This document shows, piece by piece, positions 7,377 through 15,485 of a stretch of 64,000 bases of DNA. Within the stretch, counting starts at the first letter, position 1; each line of letters opens with the position of its first letter. The stretch lies in NCBI RefSeq assembly GCF_018398875.1, contig NZ_JAGWDK010000021.1, positions 62,001 through 126,000 of the forward strand, in the 5' to 3' direction. Below the pieces are notes generated by a model. The model was not told where the DNA came from, searched no databases, and saw only the letters and a list, made by a program, of their open reading frames with translations. This DNA is from Bradyrhizobium sp. sGM-13. Its GTDB lineage: Bacteria; Pseudomonadota; Alphaproteobacteria; Rhizobiales; Xanthobacteraceae. Made by a program: the position numbers and the translations under genes.

Positions 7377-8003
7377 TTATCGATCGCGTGACGAGGCGGT
7401 GGCAACCGCCGGGCGGCTGTCACCGAGCGAGACCCATACGTTCGGGTCGCTCTGCGACTGACGCTTGACGAAGCGGTAGCCGGTCTCGGTCCAGGCCAGG
7501 ACGTTTTCGTTCTGGTTGTCGAGAACGAACTCGCCCTTGTCGCTCTTCACCGTCAGCACTGCGTGGCCTTCGCCCTTCTTGTCGCGCACCACCGTGATCA
7601 GCAGCGCCTCGCGCGGCCATCCGGCGTCGATCAGCATCTTGCGCTTCAGAAGCACATAGTCCTCGCAGTCACCGTAACCGTCCGTCGGCAACGACCATTT
7701 CTCGATCACGCCCCAATGATCCATGTCGGTGATCGGCTTGATGGCCTCATTGACCCACTTGTTGACCCGCAGCAGATCCCGCCACGCCGTCTGCGACATC
7801 ACGATGTCGCGCGGCTGTGACGCGCCGCGGCATTCGCTCGCGTTCTCGGCGCAGAATTCGACCCAGCCGATTGGCGAACGCGCGGTATCGCCAAGGCTGG
7901 CATAGAGCGCGTCGCCGGCTTTCGCCGAGACGCTCATCGAAGCGTTCATCCCTATCAGGACGGCGATCACCGCCAGTCCCTTCCCCTGTCCCCTGAACAA
8001 CAT
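7377..8003 (-). CDS. Periplasmic transglutaminase-like cysteine peptidase (BTLCP, LapG-type)
   Basis: A 208-aa exported protein with a signal peptide (about residues 1-27, cleavage near SVSAKA). The catalytic triad of the bacterial transglutaminase-like cysteine proteinases is visible: Cys113 in GYGDCEDY, His147 in EGHAVL and Asp162 in VLDNQ. LapG, the best-known member, cleaves a surface adhesin in the periplasm and is held by a c-di-GMP sensor. Here no lapA or lapD is adjacent, but a double-PilZ protein is the next gene upstream on the same strand. ATG 8003 fits the signal peptide better than the longer frame from 8042. Adhesin processing is inference. Confidence 0.85.
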   Translation of the reverse strand: MLFRGQGKGLAVIAVLIGMNASMSVSAKAGDALYASLGDTARSPIGWVEFCAENASECRGASQPRDIVMSQTAWRDLLRVNKWVNEAIKPITDMDHWGVIEKWSLPTDGYGDCEDYVLLKRKMLIDAGWPREALLITVVRDKKGEGHAVLTVKSDKGEFVLDNQNENVLAWTETGYRFVKRQSQSDPNVWVSLGDSRPAVATASSRDR

Positions 8004-8263
8004 TGTGGCCCCCGTTTCTTGTTGGGACCACGTTTCGCACAAAGGATTTGCGCCGCCGCTAAGTCAGGCAAGTACATTTGACGTGAATACTAGTAAAGCT
8101 AGCGACGAATTCGATCTATACTTGAATCGAATTCGAATAAAATTTGAAACAACTGCAATTGATTCAAACTTTACGGATTAATGCCTGTGGCGCTGCAATA
8201 GCAGGGGATGTGCGGGCAAAAGCGCCCCGCGTTAACCGACTTTAGCGGGTGCCGGACGGTGAG

Positions 8264-8320
8264 AAGGCGGCATCCGGCAACCCGGATACCGCCTTGGGGG
8301 CTGAAAAATCAGGGATTTTT
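8264..8320 (-). terminator. Tandem hairpins downstream of the PilZ gene
   Basis: AAGGCGG-ATCCGG (8264-8277) pairs with CCGGAT-CCGCCTT (8282-8295) with one mismatch. A second hairpin, AAAAATC/GATTTTT with a 3-nt loop (8304-8320), ends in a T-run in either direction. They lie just after the minus-strand PilZ gene. Confidence 0.55.
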
Positions 8321-8333
8321 GGCGGCTGGCGCT

Positions 8334-8960
8334 TTACCGCGCGGTAACCGCGTCTTCGAGCGTCTCGGCGACTTGCTCGTGGATGAACTCGAGCGCGAAC
8401 CCCTCTTCGAGGTTTCGCACCACGCGGGACTGCACCTTGCCGAGCATGACCAGCGACTTCAGCGGCGGGCGGTTCTCCGCGGCGATCGCAGCGCCCGACA
8501 GTGACAGGTCGATGATGCGGCAGGTCATCTTGCTGCCGTCCTCGAGGGTCAGTAGCGCGATCGGGTTGCGCGGCACGATGCGGTCGTGGCGGCGGTCTTC
8601 GGGCAGATTGAGGATATCGCGGTTGGCGAGCCAGGTGAGCTGGGCGGCGAGCTTGTCGCGCTTGCGCGCGGTGGCGCCGACCGTCATGGCAAAACCGTTG
8701 TCGATAATGCGGGTGATTTTGCCCTCGACCCGGCCGATATGGTCGAGATAGGCGATCACGCGGTCGCCGACATTGCCGATGCCGGGCGCCAGCAGCGCCA
8801 GCCCCCCCGGCGACATGTTAATAATCTGGCAAGGAAATTCGCGGCGATCCGGCAGCATGTAGCGGCCGAGCAAGTGAACCTTGACGCGCTGGAAGCGCCG
8901 CCGCTCCTCCGCGGACGGCACAGTGGTAGTTTTCTTTTGCGCAAACGACATCTTCGCCAC
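8334..8960 (-). CDS. Protein with two PilZ domains (putative c-di-GMP receptor)
   Basis: A 208-aa cytoplasmic protein built from two PilZ-like halves. The first begins with RRRFQRVKV (residues about 20-28, an RxxxR-type switch) and has an INMSPGGLALL motif (D/NxSxxG, about 47-57). The second begins with RRHDRIVPRNP (about 122-132) and has IDLSLSGAAI (about 150-159). PilZ domains bind c-di-GMP through RxxxR and D/NxSxxG, and both halves keep these elements, so both may bind. PilZ proteins control motility, adhesion and polysaccharide output; the specific target is unknown. In-frame ATG codons at 8960 and 8951 are both possible starts. Confidence 0.85.
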   Translation of the reverse strand: MAKMSFAQKKTTTVPSAEERRRFQRVKVHLLGRYMLPDRREFPCQIINMSPGGLALLAPGIGNVGDRVIAYLDHIGRVEGKITRIIDNGFAMTVGATARKRDKLAAQLTWLANRDILNLPEDRRHDRIVPRNPIALLTLEDGSKMTCRIIDLSLSGAAIAAENRPPLKSLVMLGKVQSRVVRNLEEGFALEFIHEQVAETLEDAVTAR

Positions 8961-9047
8961 CAGACAGCCGGTCCTTCGGCGTCAGCAAGACCCTAAGGCC
9001 GACAGGGTTAACGATGTGTTAGCGCTGGTTGCATGAGGGGCGGGCAA

Positions 9048-10241
9048 TCACGCGGCCTGCGGTCGCGGCGCAACAATCCGGTTGTATCCCCATAACAATA
9101 CTGGACAGGCAAGCAGGGCCACCGTCCCGAAGTCGAATGCCGCCGCTGCGCTGCCGCTCCATTTGGCGATGGCGCCGGCAACCGCTGGGCCGAGCATCAT
9201 TGCGGCGTAAAAGACGGTGTAGAAAATACCCATCCCGATCGCACGCGTCTGAGGCTGCAACACGTGTGCGGGCAGGCTCATGATCGGCCCTGCGGGCAGG
9301 GCGCTGATCAAGCCTATCGTGATTACGAGGGGAAGCACTGCCGTGCTGCGAGGCAGCACGAGCATCAATAGCGCGAACACGACGCACCCGATGACAAGCA
9401 CCGATTGCGGTCGCTTGGTCCAATCGGCCAGAAATCCGCCGACTGTTCCGCTGAACGCCGCGAGCCACAGCACGACGCTGATTGCCGAGCCAGCCGCCGT
9501 GATCGTCCAGCCGCGTTCGACCAGCAGGGTGGGGCCGAAACTGAAAATCGTCGCGAACCCGATGTTGAAGAGGCCCCAGGTCAGACCGGCGATGATCACG
9601 GCAAAGAGGGTGTTGCGGTCGAACCGTGAGGCGGCCGAAGGCGCGGCTGCTGCGGTTGACGGAGATCGATAGACCACAACAAGAAGCAGCATGCCGAGGG
9701 CGATCAGCGCGGCAATCGAAAGATAGGCCGCGCCGACGCCATAGGCGGTGCCGATTGCGGGCAAGGTCAAGAGCGATATGGCGATGCCGGCCGGCCACGA
9801 ATTGACGAAGATGGCCATCGCGGTCGCGATTTCCTTGCCGGCGAACCAGTCGGTCACCATTTTCGTCAGCAAGACGTTGAGCAAGACGCCGCCACCGCCG
9901 GCGATCAGCCGTCCTGCGATCTGCCAGCCCCAGGACTCCGAGACCACCATGACCACCTGGCCGATCAACATCAGCACCAGCGCACCTGACACGGTGGCCT
10001 TGTCGCCAAGCCTTTTTCCGATCGCGCCGCCCGGCAACGAAAGCGCGACTCCCGGCGTGAAATAGAGGCCGATCAGGAGTCCGATATCGGCGAGGGTGGC
10101 ATCGAATTTGGTGCCGAGCAGCGGCGCAACCGCAGCGACGCTCTGAAACTGGAACGCCATGGTGAGCCGCACGGTGAACAGAACGGCCAGAATGCCCCAG
10201 CGATTGCTCAACGCTCGCTCCTCGACCGGGTAGACCGACAC
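9048..10241 (-). CDS. MFS transporter, CynX/NimT-like
   Basis: A 397-aa major facilitator with about 12 hydrophobic segments spread over its length. It has an early loop element (GGAIGKRLGDKATVSGAL, residues about 72-89) at the place of the MFS motif A. The family moves small solutes (cyanate/nitrate-like anions or drugs) across the inner membrane by proton coupling; the substrate cannot be told from sequence. It is a single gene facing away from the enoyl-CoA hydratase, with a small minus-strand membrane ORF upstream. Start ATG 10241 gives a normal N-terminus (SVYPVEERALSNRWGILAVL). Confidence 0.82.
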   Translation of the reverse strand: MSVYPVEERALSNRWGILAVLFTVRLTMAFQFQSVAAVAPLLGTKFDATLADIGLLIGLYFTPGVALSLPGGAIGKRLGDKATVSGALVLMLIGQVVMVVSESWGWQIAGRLIAGGGGVLLNVLLTKMVTDWFAGKEIATAMAIFVNSWPAGIAISLLTLPAIGTAYGVGAAYLSIAALIALGMLLLVVVYRSPSTAAAAPSAASRFDRNTLFAVIIAGLTWGLFNIGFATIFSFGPTLLVERGWTITAAGSAISVVLWLAAFSGTVGGFLADWTKRPQSVLVIGCVVFALLMLVLPRSTAVLPLVITIGLISALPAGPIMSLPAHVLQPQTRAIGMGIFYTVFYAAMMLGPAVAGAIAKWSGSAAAAFDFGTVALLACPVLLWGYNRIVAPRPQAA

Positions 10242-10416
10242 TGCGTCGATGCTGGCGCAGTTATTGCGGGTCGCCTATTTCCGTACCAGTTGATTAAGGT
10301 CCTGCTTGATTGTGTTCAGCAGCGCTCCAACCGTTTTTGCCGGAATGCAAGTTGCTCCGGAGCAACTTCAACCGGACGCGCACGCATAGCGGTTCGAACC
10401 TGCGGACGCCTCGGAA

Positions 10417-10560
10417 CTACAGAACGCACAGGTTCTTCAGCGTGCGGCTCGCTTGGACGAACTCGCCGTGCAACACGTCATTGCGCCGTCCCATCAGCCA
10501 GAGGATCGCCCAATAGGATAGTGCGAGAAAAATTACGCAGAAAATACCGATCTCAAACAT
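10417..10560 (-). CDS. Small membrane protein (47 aa)
   Basis: A minus-strand ORF from ATG 10560 to TAG 10417-10419. Residues 3-23 form one hydrophobic helix (EIGIFCVIFLALSYWAILWL), followed by a positively charged GRR and an amphipathic tail. This looks like a genuine small membrane protein, placed between the MFS gene and the enoyl-CoA hydratase gene. RBS is weak. No family recognised. Confidence 0.45.
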   Translation of the reverse strand: MFEIGIFCVIFLALSYWAILWLMGRRNDVLHGEFVQASRTLKNLCVL

Positions 10561-10713
10561 AGCTCACATCCAATGGGCCAAGTATCTCTGGCAACAGGGA
10601 TTTCGGTCAAGTCTGCGAGAGGCCATTGTGCTTCGCATCGCTGCTTCGGTACGATTGGGGTTACCTGTCGCGCCCGACCGGGCCGGCCCAAATGTCAGCA
10701 GGCGGAGGAATAG

Positions 10714-11487
10714 ATGCCCGGAGTGAAGCGAGAGCGCGACGGCAAGGTCAGCGTGCTGGTACTTGATGAGCCCGACACCCTGAACGCGATGACGCCCGCT
10801 CTGCTGGGGGACCTCGCCACTGCCATTGGTGAAGTTAACGATGACCCGCAGGTGAGGGCGTTGGTGCTGACGGGCGCCGGGCGCGGCTTCTGCTCGGGCC
10901 AGAACCTCAAGGCGGCGCAAATCCTGGGCGACGACATCGCGGCCGGCGTGATGAAATATTACTGGCCGACGTTCAGGGCGCTACGCCAATGCCGCGTGCC
11001 GGTCGTGGTCGCGGTCAACGGCGTTGCGGCGGGCGGCGGATTCAGTCTTGCGATGGCGGGCGACATGATTGTTGCCGCACGTTCGGCTCGCTTCATTCAG
11101 GTGTTCAGCCGCATCGCGCTGGTGCCCGATCTCGGCTCGACCTGGCTGTTGCCGCGCCTCGTCGGCCGGCAACGCGCGCTCGAATTGATGATGACCAACG
11201 AGCCGCTGTCTGCCGATCTCGCGAAGGAGTGGGGACTGGTCCGCGAAGTGTTCGACGATGCGGCGCTTCGTGACGGGGCGCTTGAGCTGGCGCGCCGGCT
11301 CGCTGATGGCCCGACGCGGGCGCTGGTCGCGACGCGCCGCCTGATCGACGAGAGCGAACACGCCAGCTATGCCGACCAGTTCCGCCGCGAGATCGAAACG
11401 CAGGCGGAAATTCGCCTGAGTGCGGACGCGGTGGAAGGGCGCAAGGCCTTCCTCGAGAAACGTGCGGCGGTGTTTACTGGACGCTGA
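10714..11487 (+). CDS. Enoyl-CoA hydratase/isomerase family, PaaG-like
   Basis: A 257-aa crotonase-fold enzyme. The CoA/oxyanion region GAGRGFCSGQNLK is at about residues 53-65 and the second glycine-rich oxyanion loop NGVAAGGGFSLA at about 101-112. The segment FSRIALVPDLGSTWLLPRLV (about 131-150) closely resembles PaaG, the isomerase that converts ring-epoxide-phenylacetyl-CoA to the oxepin; the Asp in VPD corresponds to its catalytic residue. It could act in phenylacetate or a related acyl-CoA route, but no other paa gene lies nearby, so the general family name is safer. It is tail-to-tail with the ABC ATPase gene (9 bp apart). Confidence 0.85.
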   Translation: MPGVKRERDGKVSVLVLDEPDTLNAMTPALLGDLATAIGEVNDDPQVRALVLTGAGRGFCSGQNLKAAQILGDDIAAGVMKYYWPTFRALRQCRVPVVVAVNGVAAGGGFSLAMAGDMIVAARSARFIQVFSRIALVPDLGSTWLLPRLVGRQRALELMMTNEPLSADLAKEWGLVREVFDDAALRDGALELARRLADGPTRALVATRRLIDESEHASYADQFRREIETQAEIRLSADAVEGRKAFLEKRAAVFTGR

Positions 11488-11496
11488 GGCGGAAAC

Positions 11497-12225
11497 TCAA
11501 CCGACCTGGCCGACGAACTGCTGCAGTTCCGGGGTTCGCGGCGCGGCGAAGACCTCTTTCGGCACGCCTTCCTCATGCACCTTGCCGTGATGCATGAAGA
11601 CGAGCTTGGTGCCGACGTCGCGGGCGAAGCGCATCTCGTGTGTCACCAGAATGAGCGTCATACCCTCGCGCGCCAATTGCTCGACCACGCGCAGCACCTC
11701 GTTGACCAGTTCGGGGTCGAGAGCGGACGTGATCTCATCGCACAGCAACACCTTCGGCCGCATCGCCAGCGATCGCGCGATCGCGACGCGCTGCTGCTGG
11801 CCGCCGGAAAGCTCGCTCGGATAGGCGTCCATCTTTTCCGACAGACCCACCTTCGCCAGCACTTCGGCGGCGGTGGCGCGGGCCTCGGCCTTCGAGACCT
11901 TATTGACGACGGTGGGCGCCAGCATCACGTTCTCGGCGGCCGTCAGGTGCGGAAACAGGTTGAACTGCTGGAACACCATGCCGACATGGCGGCGCAGTTC
12001 GCGCAGATTGGTGTTGGCGCCGGCGACCTCGATGCCATCAGCGACGATGCTGCCGGATTGATAGGTCTCCAGACCGTTGATGCAGCGGAGCAGGGTGCTC
12101 TTGCCGGAGCCGGAGCGGCCGATGATCGCCACCACGTCGCCCTTGGCGATGTCGAGCGAGACGCCTTTCAGCACCTCATTCGGGCCAAAACTCTTCCTGA
12201 CGTCACGGATGCTAACGAGCGACAT
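11497..12225 (-). CDS. Polar amino acid ABC transporter ATPase (GlnQ/HisP type)
   Basis: A 242-aa ATP-binding subunit. Walker A GRSGSGKST is at residues 36-44, Q-loop near 86-87, signature LSGGQQQR at 139-146, Walker B VLLCDE at 159-164 and switch His at 196. The length and the ITSALDPELV and FAAPRTPELQQFV elements fit the GlnQ/GltL family that powers uptake of polar amino acids. It is the last gene of a four-gene minus-strand operon and its start overlaps the preceding permease gene by 14 bp, which suggests coupled translation. Confidence 0.93.
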   Translation of the reverse strand: MSLVSIRDVRKSFGPNEVLKGVSLDIAKGDVVAIIGRSGSGKSTLLRCINGLETYQSGSIVADGIEVAGANTNLRELRRHVGMVFQQFNLFPHLTAAENVMLAPTVVNKVSKAEARATAAEVLAKVGLSEKMDAYPSELSGGQQQRVAIARSLAMRPKVLLCDEITSALDPELVNEVLRVVEQLAREGMTLILVTHEMRFARDVGTKLVFMHHGKVHEEGVPKEVFAAPRTPELQQFVGQVG

Positions 12226-12862
12226 TGAGGCGGCCTTCGATTTTCTTCGCCCACCAGGACAGCGGGAAACACAGACAGAAATAGATCAGCGCGACCAGCG
12301 AGTAGACCAGGAACGGGCGGAAGGTCGCATTGTTGAGCATGGTGCCGGCCTTGGTCAGCTCGACGAAGCCGATGATCGAGGCGAGCGCGGTGCCCTTGAT
12401 TACCTGCACCGAAAACCCGACGGTCGGCGCCACCGCGATGCGCGAGGCCTGTGGCAGGATGACGTAGCGCATCTGTTCGATGTAGCTGAGTGCGAGGCTG
12501 GAGGAGGCCTCCCATTGGCCTTTCGGGATCGCTTCGACGCAGCCGCGCCAGATCTCGGTCAGGAACGCGCTGGTCCAGAACGTCAGCGCCAGCGTCGCGG
12601 CCATCCACGGCGAAACCTCGACGCCAAACAGCGCGATGCCGAAGAAGAACAGGAACAACTGCATCAGTAGCGGCGTGCCCTGGAAGAACTCGATGTAGAT
12701 CTTGGTGAACCATTCCAGCGGCGCGATCCGCGAGGTGCGCATGAACAGCAGCACCAGCCCGACGATGCCGCCGCAGAAGAAGGCGATCAGCGACAGCACG
12801 ATGGTCCACTGCGTGGCAATCAAGAGGTTGGAGAGGATGTCCCAGAAGCTGAACTGCAGCAT
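12212..12862 (-). CDS. Amino acid ABC transporter permease (second)
   Basis: A 216-aa inner-membrane permease of the HisM/GlnP class with about five membrane segments. The EAA loop that docks on the ATPase is visible as WEASSSLALSYIEQMRYVIL followed by PQASR (about residues 129-153). It begins 3 bp after the first permease and overlaps the ATPase gene. The pair with the preceding permease would form the heterodimeric channel. Start ATG 12862 gives a good amphipathic N-terminus. Confidence 0.92.
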   Translation of the reverse strand: MLQFSFWDILSNLLIATQWTIVLSLIAFFCGGIVGLVLLFMRTSRIAPLEWFTKIYIEFFQGTPLLMQLFLFFFGIALFGVEVSPWMAATLALTFWTSAFLTEIWRGCVEAIPKGQWEASSSLALSYIEQMRYVILPQASRIAVAPTVGFSVQVIKGTALASIIGFVELTKAGTMLNNATFRPFLVYSLVALIYFCLCFPLSWWAKKIEGRLNVAR

Positions 12863-12865
12863 GGT

Positions 12866-13528
12866 TCACCTCGCCTTGAAGATGACGCGACCGAGCGCCC
12901 GCAGGAGCGAACGCGTCAGCATCGCCAGCAGGAGGTAGGCCAGCGCGACCAACAGGTAGACCTCGAAGTTGCGGAAGTTTCGCGAGGCGATGTAATTCGC
13001 GGCATAGGTGAGGTCTTCCGCCGAAATCTGCGACACCACCGCCGAGCCCAGCATCACGATGATGATCTGCGACGATAGGGCTGGATAGATTTTTCGGAAC
13101 GCCTGGTTCAGCACGATGTGGCGCAGCACCTCCCATTTGCTCATCGCAAGGCTCAGGCCGGCCTCGATATGGCCCTTCGGAACCGCCTCGATGCCGGCGC
13201 GGATGATCTCGGTCGAGTAGGCGCCGAGATTGATTACCATGGCGAGGAAGGCGGCGGTGGTCTCGCTGAGTTTCAGCCCGAGCGCCGGCAGGCCGAAGAA
13301 GATGAAGAACAACTGCACGATAAACGGCGTGTTGCGGATCAATTCCACGTACACAGCGACGATACGGCCCAGCCAGCCAGGCCCGAAGGTGCGCGCCGCG
13401 GCGCCCGCGGTGCCGACCGCGATGCCGACGACCGTCGACACGATCGTCAGCACGATCGTGAAGACCAGCCCATACAGCAGCACGTTCCAGTACGGCAGCA
13501 GTTCGGCGAATTGCAGTTTGTAAGACAC
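12866..13528 (-). CDS. Amino acid ABC transporter permease (first)
   Basis: A 220-aa permease of the same class as its downstream neighbour. Hydrophobic segments occur near residues 15-40, 55-80, 85-105 and 180-210. The EAA-like loop IEAGLSLAMSKWEVLRHIVL followed by NQAFR spans about 130-155. It lies 19 bp after the binding-protein gene in the same operon. Function: translocation channel for an amino acid across the inner membrane, together with the second permease and the GlnQ-type ATPase. Confidence 0.92.
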   Translation of the reverse strand: MSYKLQFAELLPYWNVLLYGLVFTIVLTIVSTVVGIAVGTAGAAARTFGPGWLGRIVAVYVELIRNTPFIVQLFFIFFGLPALGLKLSETTAAFLAMVINLGAYSTEIIRAGIEAVPKGHIEAGLSLAMSKWEVLRHIVLNQAFRKIYPALSSQIIIVMLGSAVVSQISAEDLTYAANYIASRNFRNFEVYLLVALAYLLLAMLTRSLLRALGRVIFKAR

Positions 13529-13547
13529 TGCGCGCCTCGGCGTTACG

Positions 13548-14327
13548 TCAGAAGCCGGGCGGTAGCGGTGCTTTCAGCCACTTCTCCGACAGTTTGCCGA
13601 TGTCGCCAGATGCCTTCGCCTTGGTGATGATCTCGTTGATCTTGGCGAGCAGCGCCGGCTCGTTCTTGTTGAGCCCGACGTAGCAGGGGCTATCCTTGAT
13701 CACGAATTTCAAAGTCGGCGCGCGGGCCGGGACCTTCTCGGCGATCGCGGCCGCGACCGTGTTGCCGGTGGCGATCAGATCGACCTGGCCGGACACGAAG
13801 GCCGCGATGGTGGCGTTGTTGTCCTCGAAACGCTTGATGGTCGCATCCGGCGGGGCGGAGGCGGTCAGCGCCTGCTCCTCGATCGCGCCGCGGGTGGCGC
13901 CGATGGTCTTGCCCTTGAGGTCGGCCGCGCTTGTCACCGTGATCGCCTTGGTGCCGAACACGCCGGAGAAGAACGGTGCATAGGCGATCGAGAAGTCGAT
14001 GACCTTTTCGCGCTCCTCGTTCTTGCCGAGGCTGGAAATCACCAGGTCGGCCTTGTTGGTCTGCAAATAGGGAATGCGGTTGGCGCTGGTCACCGGAATG
14101 ATTTCGGTCTTCACCCCGAGTTCCTTGCCGATCAGATTGGCCATGTCGATGTCGTAGCCCTGCGGCTTGAGATCGAGCCCGGCGGAGCCGAATGGCGCAA
14201 AATCCTGCGGCACGGCGATCTTGATCACCTTGGACTTCATGATCGAATCAAGGGCGTCGGCATGGGCCTGCGTCGCCACCGCGGCAATGGCCAGTGCGGC
14301 GGCAAGCATCAGTCTCTTGAACAGCAT
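13548..14327 (-). CDS. Amino acid ABC transporter periplasmic binding protein
   Basis: A 259-aa family 3 solute-binding protein. The signal peptide is clear (MLFKRLMLAAALAIAAVATQ, cleavage near AHA). Typical elements follow: AVPQDFAPFG, the PQGYDIDMANLIGKELGV block, and FSIAYAPFFSGVF. ATG 14327 is supported by GGAGATCC just upstream; the longer frame to 14390 would bury the signal peptide. It captures a polar amino acid in the periplasm and delivers it to the two permeases. First gene of the operon. A near-palindrome at 14500-14517 lies in its promoter region. Confidence 0.92.
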   Translation of the reverse strand: MLFKRLMLAAALAIAAVATQAHADALDSIMKSKVIKIAVPQDFAPFGSAGLDLKPQGYDIDMANLIGKELGVKTEIIPVTSANRIPYLQTNKADLVISSLGKNEEREKVIDFSIAYAPFFSGVFGTKAITVTSAADLKGKTIGATRGAIEEQALTASAPPDATIKRFEDNNATIAAFVSGQVDLIATGNTVAAAIAEKVPARAPTLKFVIKDSPCYVGLNKNEPALLAKINEIITKAKASGDIGKLSEKWLKAPLPPGF

Positions 14328-14499
14328 ACTTAGGATCTCCGAGGTTACGGCGAATACGCGCCTCCGAGATTTTCTCTCGGTGCGTCTCATTCAGCGGACG
14401 TGGCCCGGCTCCACGTCGCAGTTCGACCCTGCCTGACGCCTCGCATTTAGGCAATGCTTGGCCGTGCTTTTTGGAGGCTTTTTGTGGGTCGGTTTCGAG

Positions 14500-14517
14500 C
14501 ATGATCACGTGACCATG
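14500..14517. promoter_or_regulatory. Palindromic operator candidate of the ABC operon
   Basis: CATGATCACGTGACCATG is an 18-bp near-perfect palindrome (core TCACGTGA; one mismatched pair), about 175 bp upstream of the binding-protein start. It could be a site for a GntR- or LysR-type regulator; no regulator gene is adjacent. Confidence 0.4.
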
Positions 14518-14556
14518 CGTTGGGCTGCAGCGTTTGACATACCCGACGGTTCGTGA

Positions 14557-15111
14557 CTACCGCAGGCCCTCATAGACCATGAAGCCGCGCGCGATCGCGA
14601 GCTTGCGCAAGGCGCGCGGGACGAATTTTTGCGGCCGATGCAGATAGCGCCACGACGTCACCTTGAAATCGCTGATCGTGCCGAGATCGCTTTCGAACGG
14701 CGCCAGCAATCCGGTCAGGCTGATCGGCGCATGCGCGCGGTTGTTGAAAGGCAGCAGCAGCAACTCGAGATGCGCCGTCGTACCATCTTGCGAAGTCGCG
14801 GTGATGCCGGCAATCGCCGCCAGCATTTCTTCGGCGACGTAGCTGATGATGTCCTCGATCTCGCGGCGGCTGTCCGGAGTGAACAGCGCCGAGAAACTCG
14901 TGTCCTTCAGGTCGCGGCCGAGCAGGGCGCAGACCCGCGTCCCGGCGACACGAAACGGATAGCCGGCCTCGTTGTCGTAGGACAGCACGAAGATGTCGCC
15001 GAGCAGCTCGCGCACCGCGCCGGGTTCGATCTCGCTACGGTCCGGTGCCCGCGCGTCGCCGCGTTTCGCGTCCCAATAGGCGAAGAACTCGCGGCTCGAT
15101 GGGTGTTTCAT
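14557..15111 (-). CDS. Single-domain PAS protein (PAS_5 family, MopJ-like)
   Basis: A 184-aa cytoplasmic protein made of one PAS-type domain (about residues 15-150). Family marks include FFAYWDAKRGDARAPDRSEI at the N-terminus, GDIFVLSYDNEAGYPFRVAG and RVCALLGRDLK. There is no kinase or GGDEF output domain. Caulobacter MopJ, a short PAS protein linked to CtrA control and cell-cycle signalling, has this architecture; orthology is not proven. A perfect CtrA-type box lies about 150 bp upstream of the start at 15258-15273, which supports the comparison. The ABC operon lies downstream on the same strand. Confidence 0.8.
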   Translation of the reverse strand: MKHPSSREFFAYWDAKRGDARAPDRSEIEPGAVRELLGDIFVLSYDNEAGYPFRVAGTRVCALLGRDLKDTSFSALFTPDSRREIEDIISYVAEEMLAAIAGITATSQDGTTAHLELLLLPFNNRAHAPISLTGLLAPFESDLGTISDFKVTSWRYLHRPQKFVPRALRKLAIARGFMVYEGLR

Positions 15112-15257
15112 GCTGACCTTTTCCCCGGCTTGCCTTGGCGGGACACATCTGTCCCGCTCTTGCGCAACACGCCTTCCCTTGTTCGTTGTGCAGGACAGGC
15201 TCTGCAGCGTCCATGCCGGGGACGCTATTTGGTCGCGTGGGGCGCGGCTTTGCGTTG

Positions 15258-15273
15258 TTAACGTTAAATTAAC
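15258..15273. promoter_or_regulatory. CtrA-type box
   Basis: TTAA-N7-TTAAC exact match (TTAACGTTAAATTAAC). It lies between the minus-strand MopJ-like gene and the plus-strand sRNA candidate, and overlaps the -35/-10 region proposed for the latter. Confidence 0.55.
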
Positions 15274-15283
15274 TATGAGGTTG

Positions 15284-15474
15284 GCGGTGGCGCTGTGGCG
15301 GGCTTAATGTGGAACGCATCAGGCAGCTCCGGCTTATCTGTCCGGCGCGGTTGGTACACAGGTGGCATCAAACAGTTTGGTCATCGCGAGGGAGGGGGCG
15401 GGGATGTGATCCCGGCTCCGGGCGCGAAAAGGCCAGCAAGACAAGGGAGGATGTTCTCAGCATCCTCCCTTTTT
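15284..15474 (+). ncRNA. Candidate small RNA with promoter and intrinsic terminator
   Basis: No gene is convincing in 15284-15474, but the stretch has the parts of an independent transcript. A promoter-like TTGCGT-N17-CTATGA lies at about 15251-15279. At the end is a perfect intrinsic terminator: GGGAGGATG and CATCCTCCC around a 7-nt loop, then TTTTT (15445-15474). The body contains short open reading frames only by chance. The CCTCCC-bearing terminator and length recall trans-acting alphaproteobacterial sRNAs such as the mmgR/suhB group; I cannot confirm the family by eye. Confidence 0.5.
15445..15474 (+). terminator. Intrinsic terminator of the sRNA candidate
   Basis: Nine-bp perfect stem GGGAGGATG/CATCCTCCC, loop TTCTCAG, followed by five T. 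One of the clearest Rho-independent terminators in the window. Confidence 0.9.
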
Positions 15475-15485
15475 CGTTGGGCCTC

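Noticed and set aside
12168..13136. 322-aa minus-strand ORF within the ABC operon
   Set aside because: It is a shadow of the two permease genes with skewed composition.
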